64,000 nt of DNA. It comes from an uncultured Flavobacteriales bacterium (lineage in GTDB: Bacteria; Bacteroidota; Bacteroidia; Flavobacteriales_G; Salibacteraceae). This document shows, one piece after another, positions 37,009-47,665 of the stretch. The notes beneath the pieces were generated by a model, which saw only the letters and a list, made by a program, of their open reading frames with translations, did no database searches and had not been told where the DNA came from. The stretch spans positions 62,001-126,000 of the forward strand of contig CAJVZZ010000002.1 in NCBI GenBank assembly GCA_913020435.1, given 5' to 3'. Both the position numbers and the translations under genes were made by a program. Numbering within the stretch: position 1 is the first letter of the stretch; every line of letters starts with the position of its first letter.

Positions 37009-37125
37009 TTATCCTTGTCGTTGTTTATATTTTGGATTCTTCTTATTAATCACGTACAGTTTTCCTTTACGGCGTACGATCTTACAATCCTCACTTCTTT
37101 TCTTTATTGATGCTCTTACTTTCAT
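37009..37125 (-). CDS. rpmJ: Ribosomal protein L36 (zinc-free type)
   Basis: A 38-residue protein starting [15 protein letters not shown] and ending NPKYKQRQG, clearly L36. Of the four zinc ligands of the classic form only Cys14 remains; the others are Ser, Asn and Tyr. This is therefore the C-minus, zinc-independent type common in Bacteroidota. It sits between infA and rpsM, its conserved place. Confidence 0.95.
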   Translation of the reverse strand: MKVRASIKKRSEDCKIVRRKGKLYVINKKNPKYKQRQG

Positions 37126-37132
37126 CAGTCTT

Positions 37133-37351
37133 CTATTTGTATCTGAATGTAATTCTTCCTTTACTTAAATCGTAGGGTGACATTTCTACTTTAACTCTAT
37201 CACCGGGTAAAATCTTTATGTAGTGCATTCTCATTTTACCTGAGATATGCGCCGTTATTACATGACCGTTTTCAAGTTCAACACGAAACATTGCATTTGA
37301 CAACGCTTCTATAATTGTACCATCTTGTTCTATCGATGCCTGTTTGGCCAT
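37133..37351 (-). CDS. infA: Translation initiation factor IF-1
   Basis: A 72-residue single S1/OB-fold domain. It shows [41 protein letters not shown] and the [12 protein letters not shown] end. It blocks the A site during initiation. The start lies four bases from the map stop, so translation is probably coupled. Confidence 0.97.
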   Translation of the reverse strand: MAKQASIEQDGTIIEALSNAMFRVELENGHVITAHISGKMRMHYIKILPGDRVKVEMSPYDLSKGRITFRYK

Positions 37352-37355
37352 ACTA

Positions 37356-38141
37356 CTATACTTTATCTTTTAAAACGGCCTCAATACTCTCAAAACTTGA
37401 TAATATTTCAGCTTTTCCATTTCTTATTGCTATGTCGTGCTCAAAGTGTGCAGAAGGTTTCCCATCTGTTGTAACTATTGTCCAACCGTCATCGAGTTGC
37501 TTAACATTCTTTCCACCTAAATTAATCATAGGCTCAATTGCTATAGTCATTCCTTTCTTCAGCAACTTACCCTTTCCAGATTTTCCAAAATTAGGAACTT
37601 CTGGTCCTTCGTGTAAATTTTTTCCAAATCCATGTCCAACTAATTCCCGAACAACTCCATATCCATGATTCTCGGCATAATTTTGAACCGCCGCACCAAT
37701 ATCACCAGTACGATTACCAGCAATTGCTGCTTCAATTCCTTTATACAAAGAAGCTTTAGTTACTTCTAGCAACTTTTTGACTTCTTTGGATACTTCACCA
37801 ACTTCAAAGGTGAAGGCCGAGTCTCCCCAAAAACCATTAAGAACGACTCCACAATCAACAGAAACAATGTCTCCGCTTTCCAGTGGACGATTTGTTGGTA
37901 CACCATGAACAACCTGTTCGTTAACCGAGGTACACAACGTATTTGGAAAACCACCATAACCAAGAAATCCTGGTTTTGCGCCATGGTCACGAATGAATTC
38001 ATCTGCAACTTTATCCAAGTCGAGAGGAGAAACACCCGGTACAATAATCTTCGCTACTTCAGCTAAGGTTTTCCCGACAAGCAAACAACTTACACGAAGG
38101 ATTTCAATTTCCTCATCAGTTTTTAAATAAATCTGACCCAT
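37356..38141 (-). CDS. map: Methionine aminopeptidase type I
   Basis: A 261-residue type Ia enzyme that removes N-terminal Met. Metal ligands are seen in [19 protein letters not shown] (two Asp), [18 protein letters not shown] (His), AIEPMI (Glu) and the final FEHDIAI (Glu). It has no N-terminal extension. It overlaps the secY stop by one base. Confidence 0.97.
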   Translation of the reverse strand: MGQIYLKTDEEIEILRVSCLLVGKTLAEVAKIIVPGVSPLDLDKVADEFIRDHGAKPGFLGYGGFPNTLCTSVNEQVVHGVPTNRPLESGDIVSVDCGVVLNGFWGDSAFTFEVGEVSKEVKKLLEVTKASLYKGIEAAIAGNRTGDIGAAVQNYAENHGYGVVRELVGHGFGKNLHEGPEVPNFGKSGKGKLLKKGMTIAIEPMINLGGKNVKQLDDGWTIVTTDGKPSAHFEHDIAIRNGKAEILSSFESIEAVLKDKV

Positions 38142-39481
38142 TATTGAGCAATTCCTCCGTATGTATTGGCCGATGAACGACCACTAATTCTTCCAGATTT
38201 CATCAGTCCATCATACTCTCGCATTAACAAATAACTTTCAACCTGTTGTAATGTATCTAAAATTACACCCACCATAATTAATAATGAGGTTCCTCCAAAG
38301 AAATAAGCAAAACCTGTACTAACGCCAGCTATCATTGCAAACGCCGGTAGAATTGCTACTAAAGCTAAAAAGAACGAACCTGGGAGTGTAATTCTTGAAA
38401 TTATCATATCTAAAAACTCAGCAGTATCCTTACCTGGACGAATACCTGGTACGAAACCACCATTTTTCTTTAAATCATCAGCCATTTGATTCGGGTTAAC
38501 CGTAATAGCTGTGTAAAAATAAGTGAATGCTATAATCAATACTGCAAATATAAAATTGTACCAAAATCCAGTTATATCGCCAAATGCGGCCGCTAAACCT
38601 GTCAAAGCATCCGAATCTGAAAATCCTACAATCGTCATTGGAACAAACATTAAGGCCTGAGCAAAAATAATCGGCATTACCCCTGAAGCATTCACTTTAA
38701 GAGGGACATATTGACGAGCTCCACCATACTCACGGCTTCCAACTACATTTTTTGCAAAATTCACAGGAACTCTACGAACACCTTGTACAAGTAAAATAGT
38801 TGCAATCGTTACTAAAAGTAAGAACACAATTTCAATAAGGAAGATTACAAGACCACCGCCTCCTACACCAATCTGAGATTGGAATTCGAACGCAATCGCA
38901 GTAGGCAAATTAGCAATAATACCAATCATTATTAGTAATGAAATACCATTACCCAATCCCTTATCCGTAATCTTTTCTCCTAGCCACATCACGAACATTG
39001 TACCTGTAACCAACAATACCACCGAAGATACCCAAAACAACATTGAATCCATAACAATCGCATTAGCTGGAACCTGCGTCGCAATGTAAGAAGGTGCCTG
39101 AGCCATACATATCGCAATTGTAAGTAACCTTGTCCACTGAGTAATTTTCTTTCTACCACTTTCACCTTCTTTTTGAAGCTTTGCGAATTGGGGTATAGCT
39201 ATTCCTAAAAGTTGCATTACAATAGAGGCAGAAATATAAGGCATAATACCTAATGCAAACACCGAAGCTCTACTAAAGGCACCGCCCGCAAACATATTCA
39301 ATAAAGCAGCGATACCCTGAGCCTGAGACGCACCCGCTTGAAGAGCAACAGAATCAACACCTGGTAATACTACGAATGATCCAAGTCGATATATCAACAG
39401 GAACCCAAGCGTATTAATAATGCGAATACGAAGTTCTTCGATCCGATATATATTCTGGAATGTTTCTATTATTCTCTTCAT
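38141..39481 (-). CDS. secY: Protein translocase subunit SecY
   Basis: A 446-residue channel protein with ten membrane helices. The plug region FAGGAFSRASVFALGIMPYI (split after helix 2), the cytoplasmic loop with RRVPVNF and the C-terminal loop RPGKDTAEFL are recognisable. It forms the SecYEG pore. It follows rplO with a 21-base gap. Confidence 0.97.
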   Translation of the reverse strand: MKRIIETFQNIYRIEELRIRIINTLGFLLIYRLGSFVVLPGVDSVALQAGASQAQGIAALLNMFAGGAFSRASVFALGIMPYISASIVMQLLGIAIPQFAKLQKEGESGRKKITQWTRLLTIAICMAQAPSYIATQVPANAIVMDSMLFWVSSVVLLVTGTMFVMWLGEKITDKGLGNGISLLIMIGIIANLPTAIAFEFQSQIGVGGGGLVIFLIEIVFLLLVTIATILLVQGVRRVPVNFAKNVVGSREYGGARQYVPLKVNASGVMPIIFAQALMFVPMTIVGFSDSDALTGLAAAFGDITGFWYNFIFAVLIIAFTYFYTAITVNPNQMADDLKKNGGFVPGIRPGKDTAEFLDMIISRITLPGSFFLALVAILPAFAMIAGVSTGFAYFFGGTSLLIMVGVILDTLQQVESYLLMREYDGLMKSGRISGRSSANTYGGIAQ

Positions 39482-39501
39482 GCTCTTTTCCTTCTAATCA
39501 A

Positions 39502-39948
39502 TTAAAGCGTATTCGCTTCTCCACCTGCTGCTTCAATAGCACTTTTTGCCGACTGCGAATAAGCGTGAACCGTTACTGTGATTTTAGCCTTTAATTCGCC
39601 ATGTCCTAGAACTTTCACCAAATCATTTTTCGAAACCAAACCATTCGCCATTAAACTTTCCTGATTGACCACTACTAGCTTCTTTTCATCAGCTAATTTT
39701 TGAAGTGTTGAAAGATTTACTGCTTTATACTCAACTCTATTAATGTTGGTAAATCCGAACTTAGGAACCCGTCTTTGAAGAGGCATTTGACCACCCTCGA
39801 AACCAATTTTTCTTGAATACCCTGATCTCGACTTTTGACCGTTATGGCCTCTGGTGGAAGTTCCACCATAACCACTACCTTCACCCCTACCAATTCTTTT
39901 AGTAGATTTTGTAGCGCCTTTTGCTGGTCTTAAATTATGTAGTTTCAT
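39502..39948 (-). CDS. rplO: Ribosomal protein L15
   Basis: A 148-residue L15 starting MKLHNLRPAKGATKSTKRIG, with the Gly/Arg-rich GRGEGSGYGGTSTRGHNGQK segment (broken by family numbering) and the conserved PKFGF. The ATG at 39948 was chosen over an in-frame TTG four codons upstream because it matches the family N-terminus. Confidence 0.97.
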   Translation of the reverse strand: MKLHNLRPAKGATKSTKRIGRGEGSGYGGTSTRGHNGQKSRSGYSRKIGFEGGQMPLQRRVPKFGFTNINRVEYKAVNLSTLQKLADEKKLVVVNQESLMANGLVSKNDLVKVLGHGELKAKITVTVHAYSQSAKSAIEAAGGEANTL

Positions 39949-39966
39949 ACTAATATTCAAATATTA

Positions 39967-40146
39967 TTAACTCTCTACTGCAGTAACCATGTGACTCACC
40001 TTTCTAATCATTCCCATGATTTGAGGCGTAGCTTCTAGCTCAACAGTTTGATTCATTTTTCTAAGTCCCAGAGCTTCAAGTGTCCTTTTTTGACGACTTG
40101 TTCTATTGATTGCTGACTTTACCTTTGTGATTTTAACTTTTGCCAT
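39967..40146 (-). CDS. rpmD: Ribosomal protein L30
   Basis: A 59-residue L30: MAKVKITKVKSAINRTSRQK at the start, then LEALGLRKMNQTVE and IMGMIRKVSHMV. It lies between rpsE and rplO, the conserved place. Confidence 0.95.
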   Translation of the reverse strand: MAKVKITKVKSAINRTSRQKRTLEALGLRKMNQTVELEATPQIMGMIRKVSHMVTAVES

Positions 40147-40157
40147 TTATATATTGC

Positions 40158-40676
40158 TTATCCGTTAAACACTTTGTCCAAATCAACTCCTCTATGATTT
40201 GCAACTGTGTGAGCATCTCTCAATTCCGTGAGAGCCTTTACAGTTGCTTTCACAACATTTGTTGGATTTGAAGATCCTTTTGATTTTGCTAAAACGTCAG
40301 TAATACCAACACTCTCTAAAACCGCACGCATAGCACCACCTGCAATAACACCGGTACCATTAGAAGCTGGTTTCATGAAAACATAAGAACCACTAAATCT
40401 TCCAGTTTGAGCATGAGGAATAGTTCCTCTATTAATAGGAACCTTTACAAGATTCTTCTTAGCATCATCAATTCCTTTAGCTATTGCACTTGTAACTTCA
40501 TTTGATTTGCCAGCTCCAAAGCCAACAACACCATTTTCATCACCAACAACAACTAATGCGGAAAAACTGAACGTTCTACCACCCTTGGTTACCTTAGTAA
40601 CTCTACGGATGTTCACAAGCCTATCTTTTAATTCGATTTCGCTCGATCGTACTCTTTTAATATTCGCGTTTGCCAT
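40158..40676 (-). CDS. rpsE: Ribosomal protein S5
   Basis: A 172-residue S5 with the dsRNA-binding-like N-terminal domain ([20 protein letters not shown]) and the C-terminal domain [16 protein letters not shown]. It supports decoding accuracy near the mRNA entry site. No ambiguity mutation can be judged from the sequence alone. Confidence 0.98.
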   Translation of the reverse strand: MANANIKRVRSSEIELKDRLVNIRRVTKVTKGGRTFSFSALVVVGDENGVVGFGAGKSNEVTSAIAKGIDDAKKNLVKVPINRGTIPHAQTGRFSGSYVFMKPASNGTGVIAGGAMRAVLESVGITDVLAKSKGSSNPTNVVKATVKALTELRDAHTVANHRGVDLDKVFNG

Positions 40677-40681
40677 TTATC

Positions 40682-41035
40682 TTAGAACTTAAGTCCGGTT
40701 TCTCTTGCTGACTCAGCGAAAGACTTTACTCTCCCGTGATACAAAAATCCGTTTCTATCAAACTTTACTTTTTCTACACCTGCAGCTTTAGCTTTTTCTG
40801 CTACCATTTTCCCTAAGGCCGCAGCGCGCTCCGACTTAGTTCCTTTTGCTACTTCCTTATTATTTAAGGAACCAGCAGCCACAATTGTTTTTCCTGATTT
40901 ATCATCAATAACCTGAGCGTAAAATTCAGTGTTACTTCTAAAAATAGATAATCTTGGAATATCAGCAGTACCTGAAATGGTCTTTCTGATTCTCTTCTTT
41001 ATTCTTCTTCTTCTTTCTAATTTAGATAATCCCAT
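40682..41035 (-). CDS. rplR: Ribosomal protein L18
   Basis: A 117-residue L18 with a basic N-terminus ([16 protein letters not shown]), the [19 protein letters not shown] strand region and the closing [20 protein letters not shown]. It binds 5S rRNA together with L5. Confidence 0.98.
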   Translation of the reverse strand: MGLSKLERRRRIKKRIRKTISGTADIPRLSIFRSNTEFYAQVIDDKSGKTIVAAGSLNNKEVAKGTKSERAAALGKMVAEKAKAAGVEKVKFDRNGFLYHGRVKSFAESARETGLKF

Positions 41036-41043
41036 GATCCCTA

Positions 41044-41595
41044 TTATTTAGCAGCAGATTTACCAGCTTTTCTTCTAACATATTCGTCTTTATATCTAAT
41101 TCCTTTGCCTTTATACGGTTCTGGCTTTCTTAAAGATCGTATTTTAGAAGCAACCATTCCAATAAGTTGCTTATCATGTGATTCCAACACAACAGTTGGG
41201 TTCTGTCCCCTTTCTCCTGTAGCAGTTACTTTAATTTCCTCTGGCAGGCTAATTAACACGTTATGTGAAAATCCAATAACCAATTCCAAATTTTGACCAG
41301 TAGCTGTAGCTCTAAATCCGACTCCAATTAATTCCAACTCTTTTTTGTAACCTTCAGTTGCACCAATAAACATATTACTGATTAATGAACGAAACAAACC
41401 ATGTCTTGCTTTAGATTCCTTTGACTCATCTTTACGCTTAACTTCAACTTGTCCATCTTGAATTTCAAGAGTAACATGATCTGTAAGTTCTTGCGAAAGT
41501 TCACCTTTAGGCCCCTTTACATGCACCATATTTCCTTCTACAGAAATAGTGGCGTTTTCAGGAATTAAAATAGGCATTTTTCCTATTCGTGACAT
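41044..41595 (-). CDS. rplF: Ribosomal protein L6
   Basis: A 183-residue L6 made of two similar domains. It starts [20 protein letters not shown] and ends with the family signature [21 protein letters not shown]. It sits near the sarcin-ricin loop and supports elongation-factor binding. Confidence 0.98.
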   Translation of the reverse strand: MSRIGKMPILIPENATISVEGNMVHVKGPKGELSQELTDHVTLEIQDGQVEVKRKDESKESKARHGLFRSLISNMFIGATEGYKKELELIGVGFRATATGQNLELVIGFSHNVLISLPEEIKVTATGERGQNPTVVLESHDKQLIGMVASKIRSLRKPEPYKGKGIRYKDEYVRRKAGKSAAK

Positions 41596-41616
41596 TTCTT
41601 TAGTTTTTCCTTATTA

Positions 41617-42015
41617 TTAATAAACGTGACAAAGAACCTCTCCGCCAACTTTTAATTTTCTAGCTTCTTTATCAGTCATAACACCTTGAGATGTAGAAAT
41701 GATTGCTACACCTAATCCATTAAGTACCCGTGGCAACTCTTTTGAATTCGAGTATTTACGTAACCCTGGTGTTGAAACTCTTTTCAATTCTTTTATGGCC
41801 GGTGCTTTTTCCGACCCACTATATTTAAGTGCGATTTTTATAGAACCTTGTGGACCTACTTCTTCGAACTTATAGTTCAAAACGTAACCCTTGTTAAAAA
41901 GGATTTTCGTTATCTCCTTTTTCAAATTTGAAGCTGGAATCTCTACCACTTTATGACCTGCGGAAATTGCGTTACGCAACCTTGTAAGATAATCTGCTAT
42001 TGGATCTGTATTCAT
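41617..42015 (-). CDS. rpsH: Ribosomal protein S8
   Basis: A 132-residue S8 with DPIADYLTRLRNAISAGH at the N-terminus and the C-terminal signature GLGVAIISTSQGVMTDKEAR. It binds helix 21 of 16S rRNA and, in many bacteria, represses the spc operon. Confidence 0.98.
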   Translation of the reverse strand: MNTDPIADYLTRLRNAISAGHKVVEIPASNLKKEITKILFNKGYVLNYKFEEVGPQGSIKIALKYSGSEKAPAIKELKRVSTPGLRKYSNSKELPRVLNGLGVAIISTSQGVMTDKEARKLKVGGEVLCHVY

Positions 42016-42039
42016 TTCTGTATTCTTAAAATGGTGTTG

Positions 42040-42309
42040 TTACCAACTTGCTTTTTTAACTCCTGGTATCAAACCTTGTACTGCCATTTCTCTGAAAGTA
42101 ACCCTTGAAATACCAAAATTCCTCATATAACCTCTTGGACGTCCAGTAATTTTACACCTGTTGTGTAACCTTACGGGAGATGAATTAGCAGGAAGTTTTT
42201 GTAAGCCTTCCCAATCTCCAGCAGCCTTTAACGCCTCACGTTTGGCAGCATATTTAGCTACCATTCTTTCACGTTTTCGCTCTCTGGCCTTCATTGATTC
42301 TTTTGCCAT
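42040..42309 (-). CDS. rpsN: Ribosomal protein S14 (zinc-free long form)
   Basis: An 89-residue S14 of the long C-minus type. It has no CxxC pairs and ends with [20 protein letters not shown] and the [10 protein letters not shown] terminus. Confidence 0.98.
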   Translation of the reverse strand: MAKESMKARERKRERMVAKYAAKREALKAAGDWEGLQKLPANSSPVRLHNRCKITGRPRGYMRNFGISRVTFREMAVQGLIPGVKKASW

Positions 42310-42314
42310 CTCTC

Positions 42315-42866
42315 TTACTTTTTAAACGGTAATCCGAATTCAGTTAATAATGCCTTTGCCTCTTCATCTGTATGAGCTGAAGTTACAAAAGTGATATCCA
42401 TTCCATTGATTTCTTTTACCTTATCGATATCAATCTCTGGAAATATAATTTGTTCCTTAACGCCCATGTTGTAATTTCCACGTCCGTCGAAACCTGTTGC
42501 GCTTATTCCTCTAAAATCTCTAGTCCTTGGTAATGCTAATGCAATTAAACGATCTAAAAATTCGTACATCTTTACATTTCTCAGTGTAACCTTGGCGCCA
42601 ATTGGCATACCTTTCCTTACTTTGAAATTTGAGATATCTTTTTTTGATTTACAAACCACTGGCTTTTGTCCAGTAATTAATGCCATTTCTTCAAGGGCAG
42701 ATTCCATAATCTTCTTATCCGAAATTGCTTTACCTAAACCTTGGTTAACAACAATCTTTTCTAATACTGGAACTTGCATTGGCGATGTATAACCAAACTT
42801 TTCCATCATAGTAGAAACTATTCTACCACGATATTCTTCTATTAATCTGGGCTGAACTTGTACCAT
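42315..42866 (-). CDS. rplE: Ribosomal protein L5
   Basis: A 183-residue L5 with [16 protein letters not shown], the [11 protein letters not shown] loop and the closing [19 protein letters not shown]. It links 5S rRNA to the central protuberance. The start overlaps the rplX stop by one base. Confidence 0.98.
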   Translation of the reverse strand: MVQVQPRLIEEYRGRIVSTMMEKFGYTSPMQVPVLEKIVVNQGLGKAISDKKIMESALEEMALITGQKPVVCKSKKDISNFKVRKGMPIGAKVTLRNVKMYEFLDRLIALALPRTRDFRGISATGFDGRGNYNMGVKEQIIFPEIDIDKVKEINGMDITFVTSAHTDEEAKALLTEFGLPFKK

Positions 42867-43180
42867 TACTTAATTTCCTCTTCTGTTTTGATAAGTTTCC
42901 GAACTGATTTACCCTCAGCATCCTTCACTCTAGAAATTCTAGAAGCGGTTCCGTCAGCACCAGTAATCATTAAATTGGAAACATGTATTGTTCCTTCCTT
43001 TTCAACGATTCCACCCTCTGGGTTTTCCGCTGAAGGCTTAACATGCTTTTTCACCATATTTAAACCTTCAACAGTTGCACGCTGTTTTTCAATCTGTATT
43101 CCAAGAACTCTACCTGACTTGCCTTTGTACTCTCCGGCAAGGACTTTTACGGTATCCCCTTTTTTAATGTGTAATTTCAT
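42866..43180 (-). CDS. rplX: Ribosomal protein L24
   Basis: A 104-residue L24 with the KOW motif [20 protein letters not shown] and the [12 protein letters not shown] segment. It initiates 50S assembly near the 5' end of 23S rRNA. Confidence 0.98.
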   Translation of the reverse strand: MKLHIKKGDTVKVLAGEYKGKSGRVLGIQIEKQRATVEGLNMVKKHVKPSAENPEGGIVEKEGTIHVSNLMITGADGTASRISRVKDAEGKSVRKLIKTEEEIK

Positions 43181-43192
43181 TGTAATACTAGC

Positions 43193-43561
43193 TTAAAGCA
43201 CTTCAGGTGCAAGTGAAACAATTTTCATATACTGCTTATCCCTAAGTTCTCTAGCGACAGGTCCGAAAATTCTTGTACCTCTCATTTCACCAGTAGTTCC
43301 TAACAATACACATGCATTGTTGTCAAAACGAATGTATGAACCATCTTGACGACGTACTTCTTTTCTTGTTCGAACTATAACGGCAGTAGAAACAGCACCC
43401 TTTTTTATATTTCCTGCAGGCGTTGCGTCCTTTACGGCAACAACTATTTTATCCCCTACAGAAGCATATCTTCTTTTGGTACCACCCAAAACTCTAATGC
43501 ACAGCACTTGCTTTGCTCCTGAGTTATCTGCGACTTCTAACCTTGATTCTTGTTGTATCAT
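43193..43561 (-). CDS. rplN: Ribosomal protein L14
   Basis: A 122-residue L14 beginning [19 protein letters not shown], with [20 protein letters not shown]. It forms an intersubunit bridge with 16S rRNA. Confidence 0.98.
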   Translation of the reverse strand: MIQQESRLEVADNSGAKQVLCIRVLGGTKRRYASVGDKIVVAVKDATPAGNIKKGAVSTAVIVRTRKEVRRQDGSYIRFDNNACVLLGTTGEMRGTRIFGPVARELRDKQYMKIVSLAPEVL

Positions 43562-43582
43562 TTTCTTAAGCTTTCAACTTAA

Positions 43583-43837
43583 TTATTTTGCTTTTTCAAT
43601 AACCTCAGCAAGTCTCCATCTCTTACTTTTTGACAAAGGTCGAGTTTCCATAATCCTTACTGTATCTCCAACACCGCACTCGTCTTTCTCATCATGAGCC
43701 ATAAACTTATTTGACTTTTTAATGAATTTTCCGTAGATGGGATGCTTAATTTTTCGCTCAACCACAATAACAATTGACTTGTTCATTGCGGCACTGGTAA
43801 CTACACCTATTCTTTCTTTTCTTAAATTCCTTTGCAC
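43583..43837 (-). CDS. rpsQ: Ribosomal protein S17
   Basis: An 84-residue S17 with [14 protein letters not shown], the [19 protein letters not shown] core and [17 protein letters not shown] chose the GTG at 43837, seven bases past the rpmC stop, because family members begin at the (M)xRNLRKER motif. The frame also opens at a TTG at 43861, which would add eight residues and overlap rpmC by 17 bases. Confidence 0.93.
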   Translation of the reverse strand: MQRNLRKERIGVVTSAAMNKSIVIVVERKIKHPIYGKFIKKSNKFMAHDEKDECGVGDTVRIMETRPLSKSKRWRLAEVIEKAK

Positions 43838-43844
43838 AGCTTTC

Positions 43845-44045
43845 TTATTTAGTTTGCTCAAGGCTTCTTTTAGTAATCTCAGTATTTAACCGAGCGACAA
43901 CCTTTCGCTTATCTTTCAAAACCACTGGACTTTCCAATTGAGAAACTTTATGATTTAACCTAAGCTTAGTCAGAGACTCCATTTCGTCGTCTAAACGTTC
44001 AAAAAGCTCTTCAGTCTTTAATTCTTTTATAACAGATTGTTTCAT
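43845..44045 (-). CDS. rpmC: Ribosomal protein L29
   Basis: A 66-residue helical hairpin protein with [20 protein letters not shown] and the C-terminal [12 protein letters not shown]. It lies near the exit-tunnel rim, where chaperones and SRP dock. Confidence 0.97.
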   Translation of the reverse strand: MKQSVIKELKTEELFERLDDEMESLTKLRLNHKVSQLESPVVLKDKRKVVARLNTEITKRSLEQTK

Positions 44046-44057
44046 GATTCTAAATTC

Positions 44058-44474
44058 TTAAGCGAGATCTTTTCTCATTACAAACTTGCAGGTAACAGGT
44101 AGCTTTTGAGCCGCTAACCGGAGAGCCTCACGAGCCTGATCTTCTTTTACTCCTTCAATTTCGAACAAAATTCTACCTGGTTTAATCTTAGCTACCCAAT
44201 GATCAAGCGCGCCTTTACCTTTCCCCATACGTACCTCTGCAGGCTTGTTGGTTATTGGAGTGTCTGGAAAAATTCTAATCCAGACCTGACCTTGTCTTTT
44301 CATATAACGAGTCACGGCTATCCTTGCTGCTTCAATTTGTCTTGAAGTCAACCTACCCATTTGCTCGGTTTTAATTCCGTAAGATCCAAAAGATAAAGTC
44401 GATCCTCTATGAGCAATCCCCTTTATTCTTCCTTTTTGGACTTTTCTATGCTTTACTTTTCTCGGCTGTAACAT
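44058..44474 (-). CDS. rplP: Ribosomal protein L16
   Basis: A 138-residue L16 with [20 protein letters not shown] at the start, [20 protein letters not shown] and [19 protein letters not shown]. It contacts tRNA in the A site. Confidence 0.98.
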   Translation of the reverse strand: MLQPRKVKHRKVQKGRIKGIAHRGSTLSFGSYGIKTEQMGRLTSRQIEAARIAVTRYMKRQGQVWIRIFPDTPITNKPAEVRMGKGKGALDHWVAKIKPGRILFEIEGVKEDQAREALRLAAQKLPVTCKFVMRKDLA

Positions 44475-44501
44475 CTCTATAGTGTCTTAAACAGTCCCTA
44501 A

Positions 44502-45215
44502 TTAATTTCTTTTTCTTCTAAAGCGTTGCTGAGGCTTAGCCTGAGCAGGCGTTTTCTTCTTGTTCTCAATAACAGGAGATAAATCTCTTTTACCAAGTAC
44601 TTCTCCGTTACAGATCCAAACTTTCACTCCAATTCTACCATAAGTAGTGTGAGCCTCTGATAAAGCATAATCAATATCTGCTCTAAATGTGTGCAATGGA
44701 ATCCTTCCGTCCTTGTAGTGTTCGGTTCTAGCCATCTCAGCACCATTTAATCTGCCTGCAACAGTTACTTTGATACCCTCTGCGCCCATTCTCATAGTAC
44801 TTGCAATGGACATTTTAGCAGCTCTTCTGAAAGAAATTCGTCCTTCAATTTGGCGAGCAATACTATCTGCCACCAAACGCGCATCAAGCTCTGGCCTTTT
44901 AATTTCAAAAATATTGATCTGAACTTCTTTCTTGGTAATTTTTTTAAGCTCTTCTTTAAGCTTGTCAACTTCCGAACCGCCTTTACCTATAATAATACCA
45001 GGTCTTGCTGTTTTGATAGTAACAGTGATTAATTTAAGCGTTCTTTCAATAATAATATTTGAAACACTTGCCTTTCTTAATCGAGCATTTAGATAACGCC
45101 GAATATTGTAGTCTTCAACAATTTTGTCAGCGTACTTTCTTCCACCGTACCAGTTAGAATCCCATCCTCTGATGAATCCTAATCTATTCGCTATTGGATT
45201 TGTCTTTTGTCCCAT
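44502..45215 (-). CDS. rpsC: Ribosomal protein S3
   Basis: A 237-residue S3 with a KH domain ([20 protein letters not shown]) and a C-terminal domain ending in a basic tail ([19 protein letters not shown]). Signature: [20 protein letters not shown]. It lines the mRNA entry tunnel. Confidence 0.98.
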   Translation of the reverse strand: MGQKTNPIANRLGFIRGWDSNWYGGRKYADKIVEDYNIRRYLNARLRKASVSNIIIERTLKLITVTIKTARPGIIIGKGGSEVDKLKEELKKITKKEVQINIFEIKRPELDARLVADSIARQIEGRISFRRAAKMSIASTMRMGAEGIKVTVAGRLNGAEMARTEHYKDGRIPLHTFRADIDYALSEAHTTYGRIGVKVWICNGEVLGKRDLSPVIENKKKTPAQAKPQQRFRRKRN

Positions 45216-45217
45216 AG

Positions 45218-45622
45218 TTATTTTTCCTCCTGGTTTTGTGTTCCAAGAACAAGTGTTACGTGATTTGATCTTTTTCTAACCCTGTAAGCTCTACCTTGAG
45301 CCCTAGCCTGAATACGCTTCAACATTGAAGCCGCATCAACCTTTACTTCCTTGACGAAAAGCCCTGCACCTTCCCAATCAGAACCTGATTTCTCTTCGAA
45401 GTTGGCAACTGCCGACCACAAAAGAGTTTCTAATTTATTCGAAGCGTCTTGTTTGTGAAATTGCAAAATATTTGCAGCTTTCAAAACTTCTTCACCTCTA
45501 ATTAAATCAGCAACCAGTCTCATTTTTCGAGGAGAGCTTGTGCTTCCATTCAGCTTTGCCAAATAAATGGACTTATTAGCCTCTTTTCTCTCTTCTGATT
45601 TTAACCTTTTTCTAGCTCCCAT
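45218..45622 (-). CDS. rplV: Ribosomal protein L22
   Basis: A 134-residue L22 with [20 protein letters not shown] and the tunnel-lining hairpin end [20 protein letters not shown]. Its loop faces the exit tunnel and can carry macrolide-resistance changes; none can be judged here. Confidence 0.97.
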   Translation of the reverse strand: MGARKRLKSEERKEANKSIYLAKLNGSTSSPRKMRLVADLIRGEEVLKAANILQFHKQDASNKLETLLWSAVANFEEKSGSDWEGAGLFVKEVKVDAASMLKRIQARAQGRAYRVRKRSNHVTLVLGTQNQEEK

Positions 45623-45627
45623 CGCTA

Positions 45628-45903
45628 TTATTTTTTCTTGTCCTTTTTACCAATATGACCTCTAAAGCTTCTTGTAGGTGAAAACTCACCTAGTTTGTGC
45701 CCTACCATGTTCTCAGTTACATAAACTGGAATGAACTGGCGACCATTATGAACACCAACTGTAAGACCAACGAAGTCTGGAGTAATCATAGATGCTCTTG
45801 ACCAGGTTTTCAATACCGACTTCTTAGTCGAATCCTGCATTTCTAAAACTCGTTTCTCGAGTTTATAATGAACGTAAGGAGGTTTTTTAAGTGAACGACT
45901 CAT
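45628..45903 (-). CDS. rpsS: Ribosomal protein S19
   Basis: A 91-residue S19: [20 protein letters not shown], then [20 protein letters not shown] (with its Ala preceding) and [15 protein letters not shown]. It forms the head of the 30S with S13. Confidence 0.98.
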   Translation of the reverse strand: MSRSLKKPPYVHYKLEKRVLEMQDSTKKSVLKTWSRASMITPDFVGLTVGVHNGRQFIPVYVTENMVGHKLGEFSPTRSFRGHIGKKDKKK

Positions 45904-45910
45904 CTGTCAA

Positions 45911-46732
45911 TTATTTTCTTTTCGTTATGATATAACGATTAGTAGATTTTTTCTTAGCTCTTGTTTTAAATCCTTTTGCTGGAACACCATTTCTTGATCT
46001 TGGATGACCTCCAGACTTACGTCCTTCACCACCACCCATTGGATGATCAACTGGATTCATTACAACACCTCTTACGCGAGGTCTTCGTCCCTGCCACCTG
46101 CTTCTTCCTGCTTTACCAGAAATCTCTAAACTATGATCGCCATTAGAGCATGAACCAATAGTAGCAAGACAAGTTAAAAGGATTTGTCTAGTTTCACCGG
46201 AAGGCATCTTAATGATAGCAAACTTACGATCCTTAGCATTCAACTGAGCTGAACAACCCGCACCACGAGCGATTTTAGCTCCTTGCCCCGGGCGCAACTC
46301 AATATTATGAATCATAGCACCTAACGGAACATCTCTTAGGAATAATGCGTTTCCAATTTCAGGAGCAGCTTTATCACCACTCATGATTTCTTGACCAACT
46401 TCTATACCCGTTGGAGCCACAATATATCTCTTTTCTCCATCGATATAATGAATAAGAGCGATACGCGCAGTTCTGTTAGGATCGTACTCTACAGTAGCCA
46501 CTTTTCCAGGAATACCAAATTTCTCGCGCTTGAAATCAATCTCACGATACGACTTTTTGTGACCACCACCAATATAACGGGCAGTCATTCTTCCTGTGTT
46601 GTTTCTTCCGCCAGAACGTTTTATACTTCTGATTAAGCTTTTTTCAGCCACGTCAGTAGTTACTTCTGAGAAAGTTCCCGCTATTTTATGCCTCTGTCCG
46701 GGAGTAACCGGTCTAAACTTCTTTACAGCCAT
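45911..46732 (-). CDS. rplB: Ribosomal protein L2
   Basis: A 273-residue L2. It has [20 protein letters not shown], the IGVEYDPNR-like [16 protein letters not shown], and the catalytic-loop region [20 protein letters not shown] with the conserved His. It is needed for subunit joining and peptidyl transfer. Confidence 0.98.
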   Translation of the reverse strand: MAVKKFRPVTPGQRHKIAGTFSEVTTDVAEKSLIRSIKRSGGRNNTGRMTARYIGGGHKKSYREIDFKREKFGIPGKVATVEYDPNRTARIALIHYIDGEKRYIVAPTGIEVGQEIMSGDKAAPEIGNALFLRDVPLGAMIHNIELRPGQGAKIARGAGCSAQLNAKDRKFAIIKMPSGETRQILLTCLATIGSCSNGDHSLEISGKAGRSRWQGRRPRVRGVVMNPVDHPMGGGEGRKSGGHPRSRNGVPAKGFKTRAKKKSTNRYIITKRK

Positions 46733-46741
46733 TTCTTTTTC

Positions 46742-47032
46742 TTAAATATTACTGTAGAAATCAATAATTTCACCTGCATTCAGGGTAACCACTGCTTTCT
46801 TGTACGAGCCAATCTTACCTGAAATAACACCCGATTTTGTATTCCGAGATTTTTTCTTGGAAGGCATAATCATAGTACAAATAGATTTGACAGTGACATC
46901 ATACATTTCCTCTACAGCTGCTTTGACTTCAATTTTATTCACCTCTTTGGGGACAACAAAACCGTATCGGTTTAGGTCTTCCCCTTGCTGAGTCATTTTT
47001 TCGGTTATGACAGGTTTAAGTAAAATATTCAT
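46742..47032 (-). CDS. rplW: Ribosomal protein L23
   Basis: A 96-residue L23 with LKPVITEKMTQQGEDLNRYG and KIEVKAAVEEMYDVTVKSI. It is the docking point for trigger factor and SRP at the tunnel exit. Confidence 0.97.
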   Translation of the reverse strand: MNILLKPVITEKMTQQGEDLNRYGFVVPKEVNKIEVKAAVEEMYDVTVKSICTMIMPSKKKSRNTKSGVISGKIGSYKKAVVTLNAGEIIDFYSNI

Positions 47033-47037
47033 ATCAA

Positions 47038-47664
47038 TTAACTTAACTGTGATTCAATTTTCCCTAACGCACCCTCTGAAAGGATAAGGTTTCCAGCGTT
47101 TAAAATAGCATAAGTACTTAATTCTGAAGTAGTTACACACTTAAAGCCCTGCAAATTTCGGGAAGACAAATATACGTTTTTATTGAGTTCAGACAACACT
47201 AGCAATGATTTTTTACCAGTTAATTTAAGGTCACTAACTATCTTAACCATATCCGCTGTTTTAATAGCTTTAAGATCAAAATCTTCAAGAACCATAATTT
47301 CCTTAGCTTGAGCTTTTGTAGTAAGCGCTGACCTTCTTGCTAATGACTTAACCTTTTTATTAAGCTTCATGTCATAAGTTCTTGGCTTTGGCCCGAAAAC
47401 GCGCCCACCACCTTTGAACAAAGGAGACTTTATACTACCTGCACGAGCGGTACCTGTACCTTTTTGTTTTTTGATTTTTCTAGTACTACCAGATATTTCA
47501 GCTCTCTCTTTAGACTTGGACGTTCCTTGTCTTTGATTAGCTAAATACTGCTTTACGTCTAGATAAACTGCATGTTCGTTAGGATCGATTCCGTAGATGT
47601 CATCCTTAAGTTCAGCCTTCTTTGAAGCCTTTGAACCGTCTATTTTTAATATATCTAGTTTCAT
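47038..47664 (-). CDS. rplD: Ribosomal protein L4
   Basis: A 208-residue L4 with KQYLANQRQGTSKSKERAEI, the tunnel loop KIKKQKGTGTARAGSIKSP and RVFGPKPRTYDMKLNKKVK. The ATG at 47664 was preferred to an in-frame TTG at 47676 that would overlap rplC. In some bacteria L4 also represses the S10 operon. Confidence 0.97.
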   Translation of the reverse strand: MKLDILKIDGSKASKKAELKDDIYGIDPNEHAVYLDVKQYLANQRQGTSKSKERAEISGSTRKIKKQKGTGTARAGSIKSPLFKGGGRVFGPKPRTYDMKLNKKVKSLARRSALTTKAQAKEIMVLEDFDLKAIKTADMVKIVSDLKLTGKKSLLVLSELNKNVYLSSRNLQGFKCVTTSELSTYAILNAGNLILSEGALGKIESQLS

Positions 47665-47665
47665 C